DNA of 64,000 nucleotides. Source: Fimbriimonadaceae bacterium (GTDB taxonomy: Bacteria; Armatimonadota; Fimbriimonadia; Fimbriimonadales; Fimbriimonadaceae). Positions 8,588-18,279 of the stretch are shown here, one piece after another; positions within the stretch are counted from its first letter, which is position 1; each line of letters opens with the position of its first letter. The notes below the pieces were generated by a model that saw nothing but the letters and a program-made list of their open reading frames with translations, searched no databases and was not told the origin of the DNA. The position numbers and the translations under genes were made by a program. The stretch covers positions 496,001 through 560,000 of the forward strand of contig JABAQM010000001.1 of assembly GCA_019187105.1 (NCBI GenBank), in the 5' to 3' direction.

Positions 8588-9727
8588 GTGAAAGCGATCG
8601 CTCTTAACCGTGTTTTGATATTTCTCGGCTGGGCAGGCCTGTTTGTGGCAGGCGTGCTTTCACTTTCCCATGCGATGGGGTTGCAGGTTCCTTGTGGACC
8701 AACGAGCGACTGCGACCAATTGGCGTCGCACCCATCCTCTTCCTGGGTCGGCATTCCTGTGGCCTATTTCGGTCTCCTTGCCTACGCCGTTCTGTCAGGT
8801 CTGGCAATGCTTCGAGAGTTCATCGGATTGCGGACCACCATGGCGCTATTCAACGTTGGCTTCACCTTAGCCGCAATCGGGGCAGTGACGAGCGGCTTGC
8901 TCCAGGTTCAGGCCATATCCAGCCTTGGCGTCAAGTGCCCGTGGTGCATCGCTTCGGCGATCGTGATGGGGCTCACGCTGGTCACTTACATCCTGATGGC
9001 GCAAACCGACCAGGATGTTGAGGCACGATCCGGCGGAGGGTTTCTCGTGGCGGCATTCGCGATAGCCGCCATCGGCGCAACGGGCTTCACCTACAAGCAG
9101 ATGGCAGGCAATTTGACGCAGGTTCAAAAACTGGATCCGGCCAAGGAGAAGGAGGTTCTGGCCGATATCGTGGGCAACCCGGCGAGGGTCATGGGCAATC
9201 CGGAAGCCAAGATCACCATCGTCGAGTTCGCCGATGCTTTGTGCGGCATGTGCCGCAGCATGTATCCGCAGGTCAAAGACCTCGTCGAAAACAGCAATGG
9301 CAAGGTGCGGCTCGCCTTTCGACACTATCCTCTCTTCCAAAAGGCTGAGCACCGGATGGCCCTGCCGGTGGCGATGATCGCCGAATACGCTGCAGACGAG
9401 GGGAAGTTCTGGCCCTTCCTTGACCGTGCCTTCACGGGTGAGGATGCCCTGGTTCAAAACCTGGAGGGCATCTACGCGCTTGCCGCCGAGGCTGGTCTCG
9501 ATTCGAGCATAGTTAAAAAGCTGGTTGAGAGCCAGGACGATAAATTGCTGGATCGTGTCAACGCCGATATCAAAAAGGCGCAGGACCTTGGTGTGCGCTC
9601 GACACCGACGTATATCATCATTGCCGAAGGACTGCCGACCCGCAGAGCCGTTGGGAGCCAGATTCGAACTCTCCTCGACATGCCTGAGTACAAGAAGATC
9701 CTTAACAACGATGCCGCGAAGTCGTAA
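8588..9727 (+). CDS. VKOR-DsbA fusion: vitamin K epoxide reductase with thioredoxin-like domain
   Basis: A 379-residue membrane protein for disulfide-bond formation. The N-terminal VKOR domain (about residues 1-150, four to five membrane segments) has the loop cysteines C36 and C42 and the quinone-site C117-PW-C120. A DsbA-like periplasmic domain follows, with the redox pair C219-GM-C222 after an EFADALCG strand and a likely cis-Pro element RSTPTYI near the end. The fusion replaces the DsbB/DsbA pair, so oxidation passes from quinone to substrate in one chain. The start codon is GTG. Its end overlaps the mnmA start by 17 bases. Confidence 0.93.
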   Translation: MKAIALNRVLIFLGWAGLFVAGVLSLSHAMGLQVPCGPTSDCDQLASHPSSSWVGIPVAYFGLLAYAVLSGLAMLREFIGLRTTMALFNVGFTLAAIGAVTSGLLQVQAISSLGVKCPWCIASAIVMGLTLVTYILMAQTDQDVEARSGGGFLVAAFAIAAIGATGFTYKQMAGNLTQVQKLDPAKEKEVLADIVGNPARVMGNPEAKITIVEFADALCGMCRSMYPQVKDLVENSNGKVRLAFRHYPLFQKAEHRMALPVAMIAEYAADEGKFWPFLDRAFTGEDALVQNLEGIYALAAEAGLDSSIVKKLVESQDDKLLDRVNADIKKAQDLGVRSTPTYIIIAEGLPTRRAVGSQIRTLLDMPEYKKILNNDAAKS

Positions 9728-10793
9728 ACCGTCAGTGTTGGTCGCCATGTCCGGTGGCGTGGACAGCAGTGTCGCGGCGGCGCTGCTGAAGCACCGTGGC
9801 TACGACGTCATTGGCTTGACCATGCAGATTTGGCAGGAGAGCCAGCGTGACCCCCGCCATGCCGGATGCTGCAGCCTGGGTGCGGTCGAAGATGCGCGCC
9901 GGGTCGCCCGGCAGCTCGACATTCCCCATTACGTTATCAATCTCAAGGAAGAATTCAAGCAGGCTGTCATCGAGAACTTCATCGACGAATATGCGCGAGG
10001 GCGTACGCCCAACCCATGTGTGCAGTGCAATCGCCACGTGAAGTTCGAGTTGCTCTTCGAGAAAATGCGGGAGATGGGCTGCGATCGACTGGCAACCGGA
10101 CACTACGCTCGAATACGGAAAGACAGGGCCTCTGGGGAATATCGTTTGATGCGGGCGCGCGGGGATTCGAAAGATCAGACGTATGTCCTATACATGCTGG
10201 GCTCGAATGAAATGGCAAAGCTGATGTTCCCGCTTGGAGAGCTGCCGAGCAAGGAACATGCCCGCCATATGGCAAGGTCGTACGGCTTGCATCTGGCCGA
10301 TAAGCCCGATTCCCAGGAGATTTGTTTCGTCAGCGAGGCCGGCGGCTACCAGGAGTTTCTCCGGCGTGAACGCCCGGATATCTTTCGCAAGGGGCTGATC
10401 GTCGACCCCGATGGCAAGAAGATCGGTGAGCACGAGGGAGTCCCTGATTTCACGGTCGGTCAGCGCCGCGGCCTGGGCATCAGTGGTGAACGGCCAATGT
10501 ACGTTCTCGAGGTTTCCGCTTCTGATAATCGGGTGGTCGTCGGAGACGGGGCCAAGCTTGAGGCTAAAGATGTGGTCCTTGAAGACGTCTTTTGGGCGCC
10601 TACGGCTCCGCAAAACGATAACATTCGGGTTCGCGCAAAAGTGCGCTATAACATGCCTGCCATGCCCGCCACGCTCGTAAGGGGTGCCGCGCCCCGCCTA
10701 AGATTTGATCGACCGGTTAGGGCCATCGCCCCCGGTCAAATCGCGGTTGCCTACCGCGGTGCAACCCTAGTCGCCGGAGGAACGATACGCTGA
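9711..10793 (+). CDS. mnmA: tRNA-specific 2-thiouridylase MnmA
   Basis: MnmA adenylates and then thiolates U34 of tRNA for Lys, Glu and Gln. Visible elements: the PP-loop SGGVDSSVAAALLK near the N-terminus, the CCSLGAVEDAR segment, the catalytic cysteine region GRTPNPCVQCNRHVKF, ATGHYARI, KDQTYVLYML, and the second catalytic cysteine in DSQEICFVSE. At 360 residues the length is typical. ATG at 9711 gives the canonical start and overlaps the VKOR-DsbA gene by 17 bases. Its TGA shares one base with the next start (TGATG), so translation is likely coupled. Confidence 0.96.
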   Translation: MPRSRKPSVLVAMSGGVDSSVAAALLKHRGYDVIGLTMQIWQESQRDPRHAGCCSLGAVEDARRVARQLDIPHYVINLKEEFKQAVIENFIDEYARGRTPNPCVQCNRHVKFELLFEKMREMGCDRLATGHYARIRKDRASGEYRLMRARGDSKDQTYVLYMLGSNEMAKLMFPLGELPSKEHARHMARSYGLHLADKPDSQEICFVSEAGGYQEFLRRERPDIFRKGLIVDPDGKKIGEHEGVPDFTVGQRRGLGISGERPMYVLEVSASDNRVVVGDGAKLEAKDVVLEDVFWAPTAPQNDNIRVRAKVRYNMPAMPATLVRGAAPRLRFDRPVRAIAPGQIAVAYRGATLVAGGTIR

Positions 10794-11140
10794 TGGATCC
10801 CATTCTCTTGGCAATCATCAGTACTGTCCTGATCGTCGTGCTCGCAGCGGTCGGCCTAATGATACGGTCGGCAATTGTGCGTTTGAGGCGAGAAATCTCC
10901 GAACTTAGAGCTAAGACCCAAATGCTAACAAAGCGCGTGGATCAAAGTGAACAGCGGCTGGCTCAGTCAGCGGCCTCGCCAATGAGCTTGCTGCCGGCCC
11001 TCCCCGCTCTTTTAACTCCGTTTCTCGCCAAGCGAATGCGTGGCTCGAAGTGGGGATTGGCGGCTTCAGCCGGAATGTTCGCTTTTCGGCTAATCTCATC
11101 GTACATGCAGCGTCGAGGTAACACTCGGCGCGGCCAATAA
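10793..11140 (+). CDS. Small membrane protein with coiled coil, unknown
   Basis: A 115-residue protein. One N-terminal membrane helix (about residues 4-24) is followed by a charged predicted coiled coil (residues 30-60), a proline/leucine-rich stretch and a basic tail. No known family is recognised. The start codon overlaps the mnmA stop by one base and a YtxH-like gene follows after 16 bases, so these genes probably form one transcript with the AI-2E-family gene. It may be an envelope-associated accessory protein; this is inference from position and topology. Confidence 0.7.
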   Translation: MDPILLAIISTVLIVVLAAVGLMIRSAIVRLRREISELRAKTQMLTKRVDQSEQRLAQSAASPMSLLPALPALLTPFLAKRMRGSKWGLAASAGMFAFRLISSYMQRRGNTRRGQ

Positions 11141-11156
11141 CGGAGGACACAATCCT

Positions 11157-11387
11157 ATGCCTGAATCTGAAGATAAAAATGCGTTGATGTATCTGCTTGC
11201 CGGGTTCGGTCTTGGCGCCATTGTCGGCGCAGCTGCCGGCCTGCTTTTTGCACCGAAGCCTGGCTCTGAACTGCGCCACGAACTTGGCGACAAGATTAAG
11301 GAAGCGAAGGACAAAACCGGCGAATGGATCAAGGAGCAACGAGCCAAGCGGCATGCGATCGAAGCCGCTGAAGAAATCGGAGCATAA
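11157..11387 (+). CDS. YtxH domain-containing small membrane protein
   Basis: A 76-residue protein with the YtxH layout: a short N-terminus, one glycine/alanine-rich membrane helix (about residues 10-30, GFGLGAIVGAAAGLLFAPKPG), then a charged helical tail. YtxH-like proteins are widespread, often stress-related, and without a firm biochemical role. An AGGA-like element (GGAGGACAC) precedes the start. It sits between another small membrane protein and the AI-2E-family gene. Confidence 0.8.
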   Translation: MPESEDKNALMYLLAGFGLGAIVGAAAGLLFAPKPGSELRHELGDKIKEAKDKTGEWIKEQRAKRHAIEAAEEIGA

Positions 11388-11443
11388 CGACTTAAGAGAC
11401 TAGCGGGCACGGAGGCTCGCTAACCAAAGCGCGGCAGCAGGCC

Positions 11444-12664
11444 ATGGGCGGATGGAAGTTCTTTCTCTGGGCGAGCATTGTTATCATCGCCGTATGGTTC
11501 CTCTATCTCGTCCGATCCATCCTGCTGCCGTTTGCTTTGGCCCTCCTAATCAGTGCCCTGCTCGATCCCACGATTAAGAAGCTTCGCCTCCGCGGTTATT
11601 CCCGCGCAGCGGCCGTTTGGCTTGTCTCCCTGCTCTTCTTCCTCGTTCTAACTCTCATCGGCATTTGGGTCACGCCAAAAGCGACCAGCCAGATTGGGAA
11701 TCTCAGGGATCGCTTTGAATCCGTTACCCAAGTGCTGGCAGCGGACGACCCGGGCCAAAACGCCTACCTCCGCTGGAATCCGGTCCACCGAGTGCAACCG
11801 GAGAGCCGGTATAGCGCCGTCGACAAGATTATTGAGGATAGCCGACCACTTCTTGAGGTTCTCGGCCTGCCAACGTCTCGACAGGGCCTGGTCCAACAGT
11901 ATTTGGAACCCCGCCGCAAAGATATCGCGAGATTCACGCAGACTTTCTTTAACAGCCTTTTTGGCATCGTAGCATCCGTCGCCTCCCAGGCAATCTTGCT
12001 CCTGTTCGTCCCCTTGCTGGTCATTTACATCCTGCTCGACCTTGAGCGAATCAAAGTCAGAAGCGCGTCATGGATCCCGCCGTCCTTCCGCCGCCAGACC
12101 ATCACGATGCTGCAGGAGATCGGGCAGGTGTTCGTCAGTTACCTTCGCGGGGTGACGCTGTACGTGGCCCTGTATTCGGCTTGTGGCGCGATTGTCCTTG
12201 CGTTGCTTGGCGCCCCGTACTTCATCCTTCTGGCGATCTTGGGCGGGGTGCTGGCGCTAATTCCCAACTTCGGTGCCTTCATCACGTACCTGATCGTCTT
12301 CGTGACCATCGGTCTCAATGGCCAGTCCTCGAACTGGTTCATCACGGTTTCTTCGCCCTGGGTGCTTGCTCTCATCGTCGTCGTGGTTTTCGCGGTCTTT
12401 TCGACGATCTTCGACCAGCTGGTGTATCCCAACCTGGTCGGCAAGGGTGTTGGGCTGCATCCTGTTGTCAGCTTTTTTGTGCTCTTCAGCGCTGCCACCC
12501 TGTTCGGTCTGGCAGGAATGTTGGTCGCCTTCCCGCTCGCCGGCTCCATCAAGGTCATCCTGGAGCGCGTCCTCAAGTTCACCACTTCTGCGGACGCTGA
12601 GACCTTGCATCTTCCGACCGTCCCTCTGCGACACCGCACGGCCACCGAGATTTCTGCTGGGTAA
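11444..12664 (+). CDS. AI-2E family transporter (PerM/YdiK type)
   Basis: A 406-residue polytopic membrane protein of the former UPF0118 family. Hydrophobic segments lie at about residues 5-60 and 65-90, with a large soluble stretch between (about 95-165). A C-terminal membrane cluster contains LGAPYFILLAILGGVLAL followed by IPNFGAFIT, a family hallmark. Family members have been linked to AI-2 export, Na+/H+ antiport and permeability, so the substrate here is open. It is the last gene of the forward run that starts at the aldolase. Confidence 0.88.
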   Translation: MGGWKFFLWASIVIIAVWFLYLVRSILLPFALALLISALLDPTIKKLRLRGYSRAAAVWLVSLLFFLVLTLIGIWVTPKATSQIGNLRDRFESVTQVLAADDPGQNAYLRWNPVHRVQPESRYSAVDKIIEDSRPLLEVLGLPTSRQGLVQQYLEPRRKDIARFTQTFFNSLFGIVASVASQAILLLFVPLLVIYILLDLERIKVRSASWIPPSFRRQTITMLQEIGQVFVSYLRGVTLYVALYSACGAIVLALLGAPYFILLAILGGVLALIPNFGAFITYLIVFVTIGLNGQSSNWFITVSSPWVLALIVVVVFAVFSTIFDQLVYPNLVGKGVGLHPVVSFFVLFSAATLFGLAGMLVAFPLAGSIKVILERVLKFTTSADAETLHLPTVPLRHRTATEISAG

Positions 12665-12821
12665 TCCACTTTCGGGTGGTTTGGCACGCGGCTTGAAGGA
12701 TAGGTTCTCCGTATCGCGACCGAACCGACTCATTCGTCACACTGACGATCCACCCCCCTCCTTCAGGTCGAGTTCGGCGTCCAAATCGATCAGGGTGATT
12801 GGCCCTGAGAATGGCTCCCTC

Positions 12822-12852
12822 GGGCCGGGTATCAATCCCGGCCCACTTTCTT
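12822..12852 (+). terminator. Probable intrinsic terminator between the AI-2E-family gene and pyrG
   Basis: A perfect 8-bp stem GGGCCGGG (12822-12829) and CCCGGCCC (12837-12844) has a 7-base loop and is followed by a T-rich but imperfect tract, ACTTTCTTTC. It lies in the 265-base gap before pyrG. It could equally be an attenuator in a pyrG leader, since pyrG is attenuated in some bacteria. Confidence 0.5.
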
Positions 12853-12929
12853 TCATAATCTTTAAAACCCCTGGCGAAACGAGCACGCCTTTTTGTGCAT
12901 GAATTTCGTCGGTTGCTTGAGACTGGGCG

Positions 12930-14546
12930 ATGACGAAATACATCTTTGTGACGGGCGGAGTTGTGAGCAGTATTGGCAAGGGAATCACCACCGCCAGTCT
13001 GGGCCGATTGCTGAGGAATCGCGGCTACACGGTCGCGCCGATGAAGCTCGACCCTTACATCAACGTCGACGCCGGCACCATGAACCCGTTTCAGCATGGC
13101 GAGGTCTTCGTAACCGATGATGGGGCCGAGACCGACCTTGATCTGGGCCATTACGAGCGATTCATGGACGTCGAGTGCTCGGCGGGCAGCTCGGTCACAA
13201 CCGGCAAGATCTATCGCAAGGTGATTGAAGCGGAGCGTCGTGGCGACTACCTCGGAGCAACCGTGCAAGTCATCCCCCACGTGACGAACGAGATCAAGAA
13301 CGCCATCTACAGGCTAGGCAAAGAACAGGAAGCCGACGTCGTGATTGCAGAAATCGGCGGCACCGTTGGCGACATCGAGGGCCTGCCCTTTCTTGAAGCG
13401 ATTCGCCAAGTGCGAAAGGACGTGGGCGTCGAGAACACGATGTACTTCCACGTGACGCTCGTCCCCCAGGTTGGCCCGTGGCATGAGATCAAGACCAAGC
13501 CGACCCAGCACAGCGTCATCAACCTCCGAGAGATCGGCATTTCGCCGGATGTCCTGGTTTGTCGCACGGAAGTGCCCATGCCGGACGATGTCAAGGAAAA
13601 GATCTCGCTCTTTTGCGACGTGCCCAAGCGAGCCGTCATCGAGAGCCTGAACGTGTCGACAATCTACGAAGTGCCCTTGAAGTTCGAGGAGGCGGGTCTT
13701 GGTGAGTTCGTGGTTGAGCGCCTCGGACTCGATAGTCGGCCAAGCAACCTCGAAGACTGGCGTCAGATCGTGGAAACCCTGAAGGCGCCGGCAAACCAGT
13801 GCACGATCGCCGTTGTCGGCAAGTACACCCAGAACGGAGACGCCTATAAGTCGATCAGCGAAGCGCTGGTTCATGCTGGAATTCCTAACAACGCCCGCGT
13901 GGACATCCGCTGGATCGAGAGCGACACCTTTGAAACCGGCTTACAGCCGGAAACGGTGTTGAATGACGTGGACGGCTTGGTGGTGGCCCCTGGTTTTGGG
14001 GAACGGGGAATCGAAGGCAAAATTGCCGCGATTCGTTACGCTCGCGAGCGCGGTCTTCCCTTCCTCGGAATCTGCCTTGGGCTCCAGATGGCCGTCATCG
14101 AGTTCGCTCGCAACGTGTGCGGACTCGCCGACGCGAACTCGGAAGAGATTAACCCGACCGCTCCATATCCTGTCATTCACCTCTTGCCCGAGCAGAAAGG
14201 TGTCAACGACAAGGGTGCGACGATGAGGCTTGGGGCTTGGCCCTGCAATGTGGCCGCAGGAAGCCTCTCGCACTCCCTGTATGGTACGACGCGGGTGGAC
14301 GAGCGCCATCGGCATCGCTTTGAAGTGAATAACGACTTCCGCGAAAAGCTCCAGGAGCACGGGATGGTGATTTCGGGCGTATCCCCGGATTACCGACTCG
14401 TGGAAATGATCGAGGTGCCAAGCCACCCGTTCTTCATCGCCACACAAGCCCACCCGGAATTCAAGTCGCGACCAAACCGTCCGCACCCGCTCTTCCGCGG
14501 TCTGGTTGAGGCTGCGCTTCGAACCGTTCCGGCTTCGGTCGCCTAG
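12930..14546 (+). CDS. pyrG: CTP synthase
   Basis: PyrG aminates UTP to CTP with ATP and glutamine. At 538 residues it has normal length. The N-terminal synthetase domain has [20 protein letters not shown], the [13 protein letters not shown] segment and KTKPTQHS. The C-terminal class I glutamine amidotransferase domain carries the nucleophile in GICLGLQM and the catalytic His-Glu in QAHPEFKS. An SSIGKG phosphate loop supports the start. Its TAG overlaps the der stop on the opposite strand through a shared CTAG. Confidence 0.98.
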   Translation: MTKYIFVTGGVVSSIGKGITTASLGRLLRNRGYTVAPMKLDPYINVDAGTMNPFQHGEVFVTDDGAETDLDLGHYERFMDVECSAGSSVTTGKIYRKVIEAERRGDYLGATVQVIPHVTNEIKNAIYRLGKEQEADVVIAEIGGTVGDIEGLPFLEAIRQVRKDVGVENTMYFHVTLVPQVGPWHEIKTKPTQHSVINLREIGISPDVLVCRTEVPMPDDVKEKISLFCDVPKRAVIESLNVSTIYEVPLKFEEAGLGEFVVERLGLDSRPSNLEDWRQIVETLKAPANQCTIAVVGKYTQNGDAYKSISEALVHAGIPNNARVDIRWIESDTFETGLQPETVLNDVDGLVVAPGFGERGIEGKIAAIRYARERGLPFLGICLGLQMAVIEFARNVCGLADANSEEINPTAPYPVIHLLPEQKGVNDKGATMRLGAWPCNVAAGSLSHSLYGTTRVDERHRHRFEVNNDFREKLQEHGMVISGVSPDYRLVEMIEVPSHPFFIATQAHPEFKSRPNRPHPLFRGLVEAALRTVPASVA

Positions 14547-15889
14547 TCGCGATCCCGGCTCGAGCGGGCGGTCAGGCGAATCGGTGTCCCTTCGAGCTTG
14601 AATTCCTTCCGCAACTGGTTCTCCAGGTATCGCTGGTAGCTGAAGTGGAGAATGTCAGGATCGTTGCAGAAGACTACGAACGTCGGCGGCCTCGCCGCAA
14701 CCTGCGTGCTGTAGTAAATCCGCAGAGCCTTACCTTTAGTGGTGTAGGGTCGGCGATCGCAAGCCTCTTGGATCAAGCGGTTGAGTCGGCCCGTCGAAAT
14801 CCTGAAGTTCCAGGACTCGAGCGCCTTTAGGACGGTGTCCAGAACCGGCTCCAAACCCGCGGTTTCCTTGGCACTGGTGAAGCAGATTTCGGCATAGGCA
14901 AGCTCGGGGAATTCGCGGCGAAACTGAGCGACAAAATCCTTCTTGGCTCCGGAATTCTTGCGAGGCTCACCGTCCGGCGGCTCGACTAAATCCCATTTGT
15001 TCACGGCGATCACGCAGGCCCTGCCCTGGTCGTGGGCCATTTTCGCGATGCGCTTGTCACCGTCCGTCAAACCCTCGTCGCCGTCCACCACGATCAGGGC
15101 ACAGTGGCACCTCTCGATCGCTTGTGACGCCCGCATCGCCATGTAGTACTCGACGGTTCCTTGAATCTTGCCGCGCCGCCGAAGGCCGGCGGTGTCAATC
15201 AGCCGAAACGTGTCGCCCTTGTACTGGATGAGGGTGTCGATGGCATCGCGAGTCGTGCCTGGAATATCGCTGACAATGGAGCGGACTTCCCCCGTGAAGG
15301 CGTTAAGCATCGACGACTTCCCCACATTCGGGCGTCCAACAATGGCGAGTCGAATCTCCTCGCTAAGATCGTCCTCTTCAGCCGCGACCGGAAACTCATT
15401 AACTACTTCATCCAGAAGGTCTGATACCCCTCGGCCATGGATGGAACTGATCGGAAAGACCTCACCAAGCCCAAGCGAATAGAACTCCGGCGCCATCGCC
15501 GCACGGTTCGGGTTATCGGCCTTGTTGACAACGATGTAAAGTGGCTTTTTCACGCCGCGCAGGTGGTTAGCCAGTTCCATATCGTCGGGCCGGAGCCCTT
15601 CCCCGCCATCAACAAGGAACAGGATGACGTCGGCTTCCGCGAGCGCGACCTGGGCCTGCGTCCGAATCTGCTCGATGAGCGGATCATCGTCAGAGAAGAG
15701 GATTCCGCCGGTATCGACGACCGTGAACTTCCGCTTCTTCCAAGTTGCTTCAGCATAGAGCCGGTCACGGGTCACTCCCGGCTGGTCTTCCACGACCGCA
15801 ACACGCTTACCAACGAGGCGGTTAAAGAACGTGCTCTTGCCGACGTTCGGCCGCCCGACGATGACGACGGTGGGAATTTTGGCGCTCAT
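14543..15889 (-). CDS. der: Ribosome biogenesis GTPase Der (EngA)
   Basis: A tandem-GTPase protein of 448 residues required for 50S subunit assembly. The first G domain has [16 protein letters not shown] (about residue 11), DTGGI and NKAD. The second has [16 protein letters not shown] (about residue 185), DTAGLRR and NKWD. A C-terminal KH-like domain follows. Both P-loops are intact. It is tail-to-tail with pyrG and followed upstream by an unrelated secreted-protein gene. Confidence 0.97.
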   Translation of the reverse strand: MSAKIPTVVIVGRPNVGKSTFFNRLVGKRVAVVEDQPGVTRDRLYAEATWKKRKFTVVDTGGILFSDDDPLIEQIRTQAQVALAEADVILFLVDGGEGLRPDDMELANHLRGVKKPLYIVVNKADNPNRAAMAPEFYSLGLGEVFPISSIHGRGVSDLLDEVVNEFPVAAEEDDLSEEIRLAIVGRPNVGKSSMLNAFTGEVRSIVSDIPGTTRDAIDTLIQYKGDTFRLIDTAGLRRRGKIQGTVEYYMAMRASQAIERCHCALIVVDGDEGLTDGDKRIAKMAHDQGRACVIAVNKWDLVEPPDGEPRKNSGAKKDFVAQFRREFPELAYAEICFTSAKETAGLEPVLDTVLKALESWNFRISTGRLNRLIQEACDRRPYTTKGKALRIYYSTQVAARPPTFVVFCNDPDILHFSYQRYLENQLRKEFKLEGTPIRLTARSSRDRD

Positions 15890-15940
15890 AGTCGGGACCT
15901 AGCAGGGTACCCGCCCTGCCCGTCCCAACAAGGACGATCC

Positions 15941-16579
15941 TTAGCCGTCCACGTCGAAGGCGAGATCCCATCCCGTCGGCGTATGGGTGCTGGTGTTGAA
16001 AGGATCCCACAGATAGGCATTGCCGTTGTTCGGAAAGCCTCCGCCCCAATTTGATCGGGAAATGTGGAACGTCCGGCCCGAAGTCGAGACCTCAACCGGT
16101 GTCATCCGGAACCAATACGTGCCCGGCGCCAGGAACAGCGTGCCGTTCGTGTTGATCCGTACCTTGGCATTCGTTGTTACGCCGGCGAAGTTTGGCATGA
16201 CGGGAAACGTCACCTGAGTCGAAGATCCGGTAACGATCAGGCTGTAAACGATCGTGCCCGGCTGGCCGAATTGGTCGACGCAAAGGTCCACCTGCCAGGT
16301 CGGAATCGACTGCCAGGCGGCGATACTCATCGGCGAGTTCGCCCCAGTCGCACGGACGTGCGCTTCAAAATAGTTGATCGAAGCCGAGACGCTTAAGGTG
16401 AAATCTTCCTCTGCGACCATGGAGGCGGGCGGGACGTCTGGGAAAATCTGGTTGGGCACCCATTGGGTGGAGCTGATCGTAGCAACCGGACCGATCTGGT
16501 TGTGGACGAGAACCGCATGGGCGGAAGGTAGAGCCAGTGCTGCGGCGGCGAAGGCGGTTAGGTGCCTGAAGTTCCTCAT
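15941..16579 (-). CDS. Secreted protein of unknown function
   Basis: A 212-residue protein with a clear signal peptide (about residues 1-22, cleavage after AHA). The mature part is rich in Ser, Thr, Asn and Phe and looks beta-sandwich-like, with segments such as APGTYWFRMTP and WGGGFPNNGNAYLWDP. No C-terminal PEP-CTERM or other sorting tag is visible. I do not recognise the family. It probably encodes an exported or surface protein. It lies alone between der and a small membrane protein gene on the same strand. Confidence 0.75.
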   Translation of the reverse strand: MRNFRHLTAFAAAALALPSAHAVLVHNQIGPVATISSTQWVPNQIFPDVPPASMVAEEDFTLSVSASINYFEAHVRATGANSPMSIAAWQSIPTWQVDLCVDQFGQPGTIVYSLIVTGSSTQVTFPVMPNFAGVTTNAKVRINTNGTLFLAPGTYWFRMTPVEVSTSGRTFHISRSNWGGGFPNNGNAYLWDPFNTSTHTPTGWDLAFDVDG

Positions 16580-16641
16580 GGTTACCGAGTGCTTTCTAAG
16601 GTTAGGGCTGTTGCAGCCTGGGACTTTGGACTCATCGCTCG

Positions 16642-16944
16642 CTATTCGTAAAGGGCCGCTTTCGCTCGCGTGTCTTCGCCCTTTTGCGCCAGCTTCATCG
16701 CTTTCGCAATCTGTGAAAGTCCAGAGCAGAGGCCTAAAACCTGAGCGGCGAACCCGATGGCGAAGAGGGGAACGGCTGTAACAACATTGCCGATTTCAAG
16801 GAGCGCTTCGCCAACCATCGCTAGCGATATTCCGAATCCGGTTAGCGTCGTTTCCCTGACGCAGACCCGCCACCAGTGCAAGTTCGCTAAGACGACGCCC
16901 ATCGCCACGAAGGCCCCCGCAACTGCCAACCCTACCACACCCAT
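16642..16944 (-). CDS. Small polytopic membrane protein, unknown
   Basis: A 100-residue protein with about three hydrophobic segments (residues 1-20, 36-52, 55-75) and a charged C-terminal tail. I recognise no family. It stands about 60 bases upstream of the secreted-protein gene and is oriented with it. The divergent OsmC gene starts 80 bases away. Confidence 0.6.
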   Translation of the reverse strand: MGVVGLAVAGAFVAMGVVLANLHWWRVCVRETTLTGFGISLAMVGEALLEIGNVVTAVPLFAIGFAAQVLGLCSGLSQIAKAMKLAQKGEDTRAKAALYE

Positions 16945-17024
16945 CCTTATCGTTGATACACGGTAGTCAGTCGTCTCGTTGCAATGTTCACTGCCCCAGA
17001 TACAGCCCGGTACACTGACCGGCG

Positions 17025-17480
17025 ATGGCAGAAGTCCATACCTATCCCGTTTCCGTCGACTGGACCGGTGGTCGCGATGGAAGCGGCACCATTAAGGCCA
17101 GCCGAAGCGGCGTTACCAACCCTCTCAGCGTGCCTCCGGAGTTTCAGGGGCCTGGCAACGGCACCAATCCGGAAGAGCTGCTGACCAGCGCCGTCGCCGG
17201 TTGCTACACCATCACGTTCGGCATCATCGCTGCCAACCGAAAGCTTCCAGTCGCCAGTATCCGAGCTGAAGCGGTTGGCGAGGTCGAGCAAGCTGGAGCG
17301 CAATTCACTTACAAGCAAGTCACGATTCGGCCCAGAATCACGCTCGAAGCCGGCGCAACGGAAGAACAGGTCAAAATGGCTGAGGAAATGGCGCATAAGG
17401 CCGATTCCTACTGCATCGTCACCAACGCCTTGCGCGGAAAAGTAGAGATCAAGGTCGAGCCCGAAGTTTCGGTCGGCTGA
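17025..17480 (+). CDS. OsmC/Ohr family peroxide-detoxifying protein
   Basis: A 151-residue OsmC-fold protein; the family reduces organic hydroperoxides with two cysteines. The pair is seen in TSAVAGCYTITFG (about residue 60) and KADSYCIVTNALRG (about residue 127), and the glutamate of NPEELL precedes the first. The N-terminal SRSGVTNPLSVPPEF stretch is typical of the OsmC rather than the Ohr subgroup. It lies one base upstream of tpiA, so it is likely co-transcribed with it and the thioesterase. Confidence 0.9.
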   Translation: MAEVHTYPVSVDWTGGRDGSGTIKASRSGVTNPLSVPPEFQGPGNGTNPEELLTSAVAGCYTITFGIIAANRKLPVASIRAEAVGEVEQAGAQFTYKQVTIRPRITLEAGATEEQVKMAEEMAHKADSYCIVTNALRGKVEIKVEPEVSVG

Positions 17481-17481
17481 C

Positions 17482-18279
17482 ATGGGTACGAAACTCGTAG
17501 CGGGCAATTGGAAAATGAACGGGACCATTCCCGGATCCGCCGCTCTGCTCGAGGCCTTTCTTCGCGACATCGACCTCAAGGCCCAAACCGCGGTCGATGT
17601 CGTCGTCTGTCCGCCATTTCTCAGCATCGCGAGAATTCGTGAGCTCATTCGAACTGCGCCGGTCAAGCTTGGTGCGCAGGACGTGTTCTGGGCAGAATCA
17701 GGCGCTTTCACCGGCAAGGTCAGCGCGACGATGCTTTTTGATGCCGGCGTCGAGTTCTGCATTGTCGGTCATTCCGAAACTCGAGGCCGTTTTGGAAAGC
17801 TGGAGACGCCCGTTTCGACGCTTCCCTACTTTGGTGAGACCAACGAGACCATCAACCTAAAGCTTAAGGCGCTTCTGTACCACAGCATTACGCCGATCCT
17901 TTGTGTCGGGGAGAACGCTGCCGAACGCGACGCTGGCCATACTGACGAGGTCATCATCCAGCAGCTTGACCAGGCTCTGGTCGGCATCGATCCCGCTGAA
18001 CTCTATACCTTTGTGGTCGCCTACGAGCCGGTCTGGGCCATTGGCACCGGCAACACGTGCGACGCCGCTGAGGCCCAGCGGGTCTGCCAGATGATCCGGG
18101 TTCATCTCGTGGAGCGAGTTGGAGCGGACGTTGCGGAGATGGTACGCATTCTTTACGGTGGGAGCGTGAAGGCCGGAAACGCCAAAGAGCTGTTCAGCCA
18201 GCCAGACATCGATGGTGGGCTTGTCGGTGGCGCGAGCCTCGACGCGTTCGAGTTTGCCCAGATCGTCCTTGCCGCATGA
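17482..18279 (+). CDS. tpiA: Triosephosphate isomerase
   Basis: TpiA interconverts dihydroxyacetone phosphate and glyceraldehyde-3-phosphate. The barrel signatures are complete: N-terminal AGNWKMNG with the catalytic Lys, the catalytic His in IVGHSETRGRFG, the catalytic Glu in VAYEPVWAIGTG with loop 6, and the phosphate-binding YGGSVKAGN and GGASLDAFEF. At 265 residues it is slightly longer than usual; the extra residues lie around position 112, where SETRGRFG is followed by KLETPVSTLPYF. The stop overlaps the next gene by ATGA. Confidence 0.96.
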   Translation: MGTKLVAGNWKMNGTIPGSAALLEAFLRDIDLKAQTAVDVVVCPPFLSIARIRELIRTAPVKLGAQDVFWAESGAFTGKVSATMLFDAGVEFCIVGHSETRGRFGKLETPVSTLPYFGETNETINLKLKALLYHSITPILCVGENAAERDAGHTDEVIIQQLDQALVGIDPAELYTFVVAYEPVWAIGTGNTCDAAEAQRVCQMIRVHLVERVGADVAEMVRILYGGSVKAGNAKELFSQPDIDGGLVGGASLDAFEFAQIVLAA

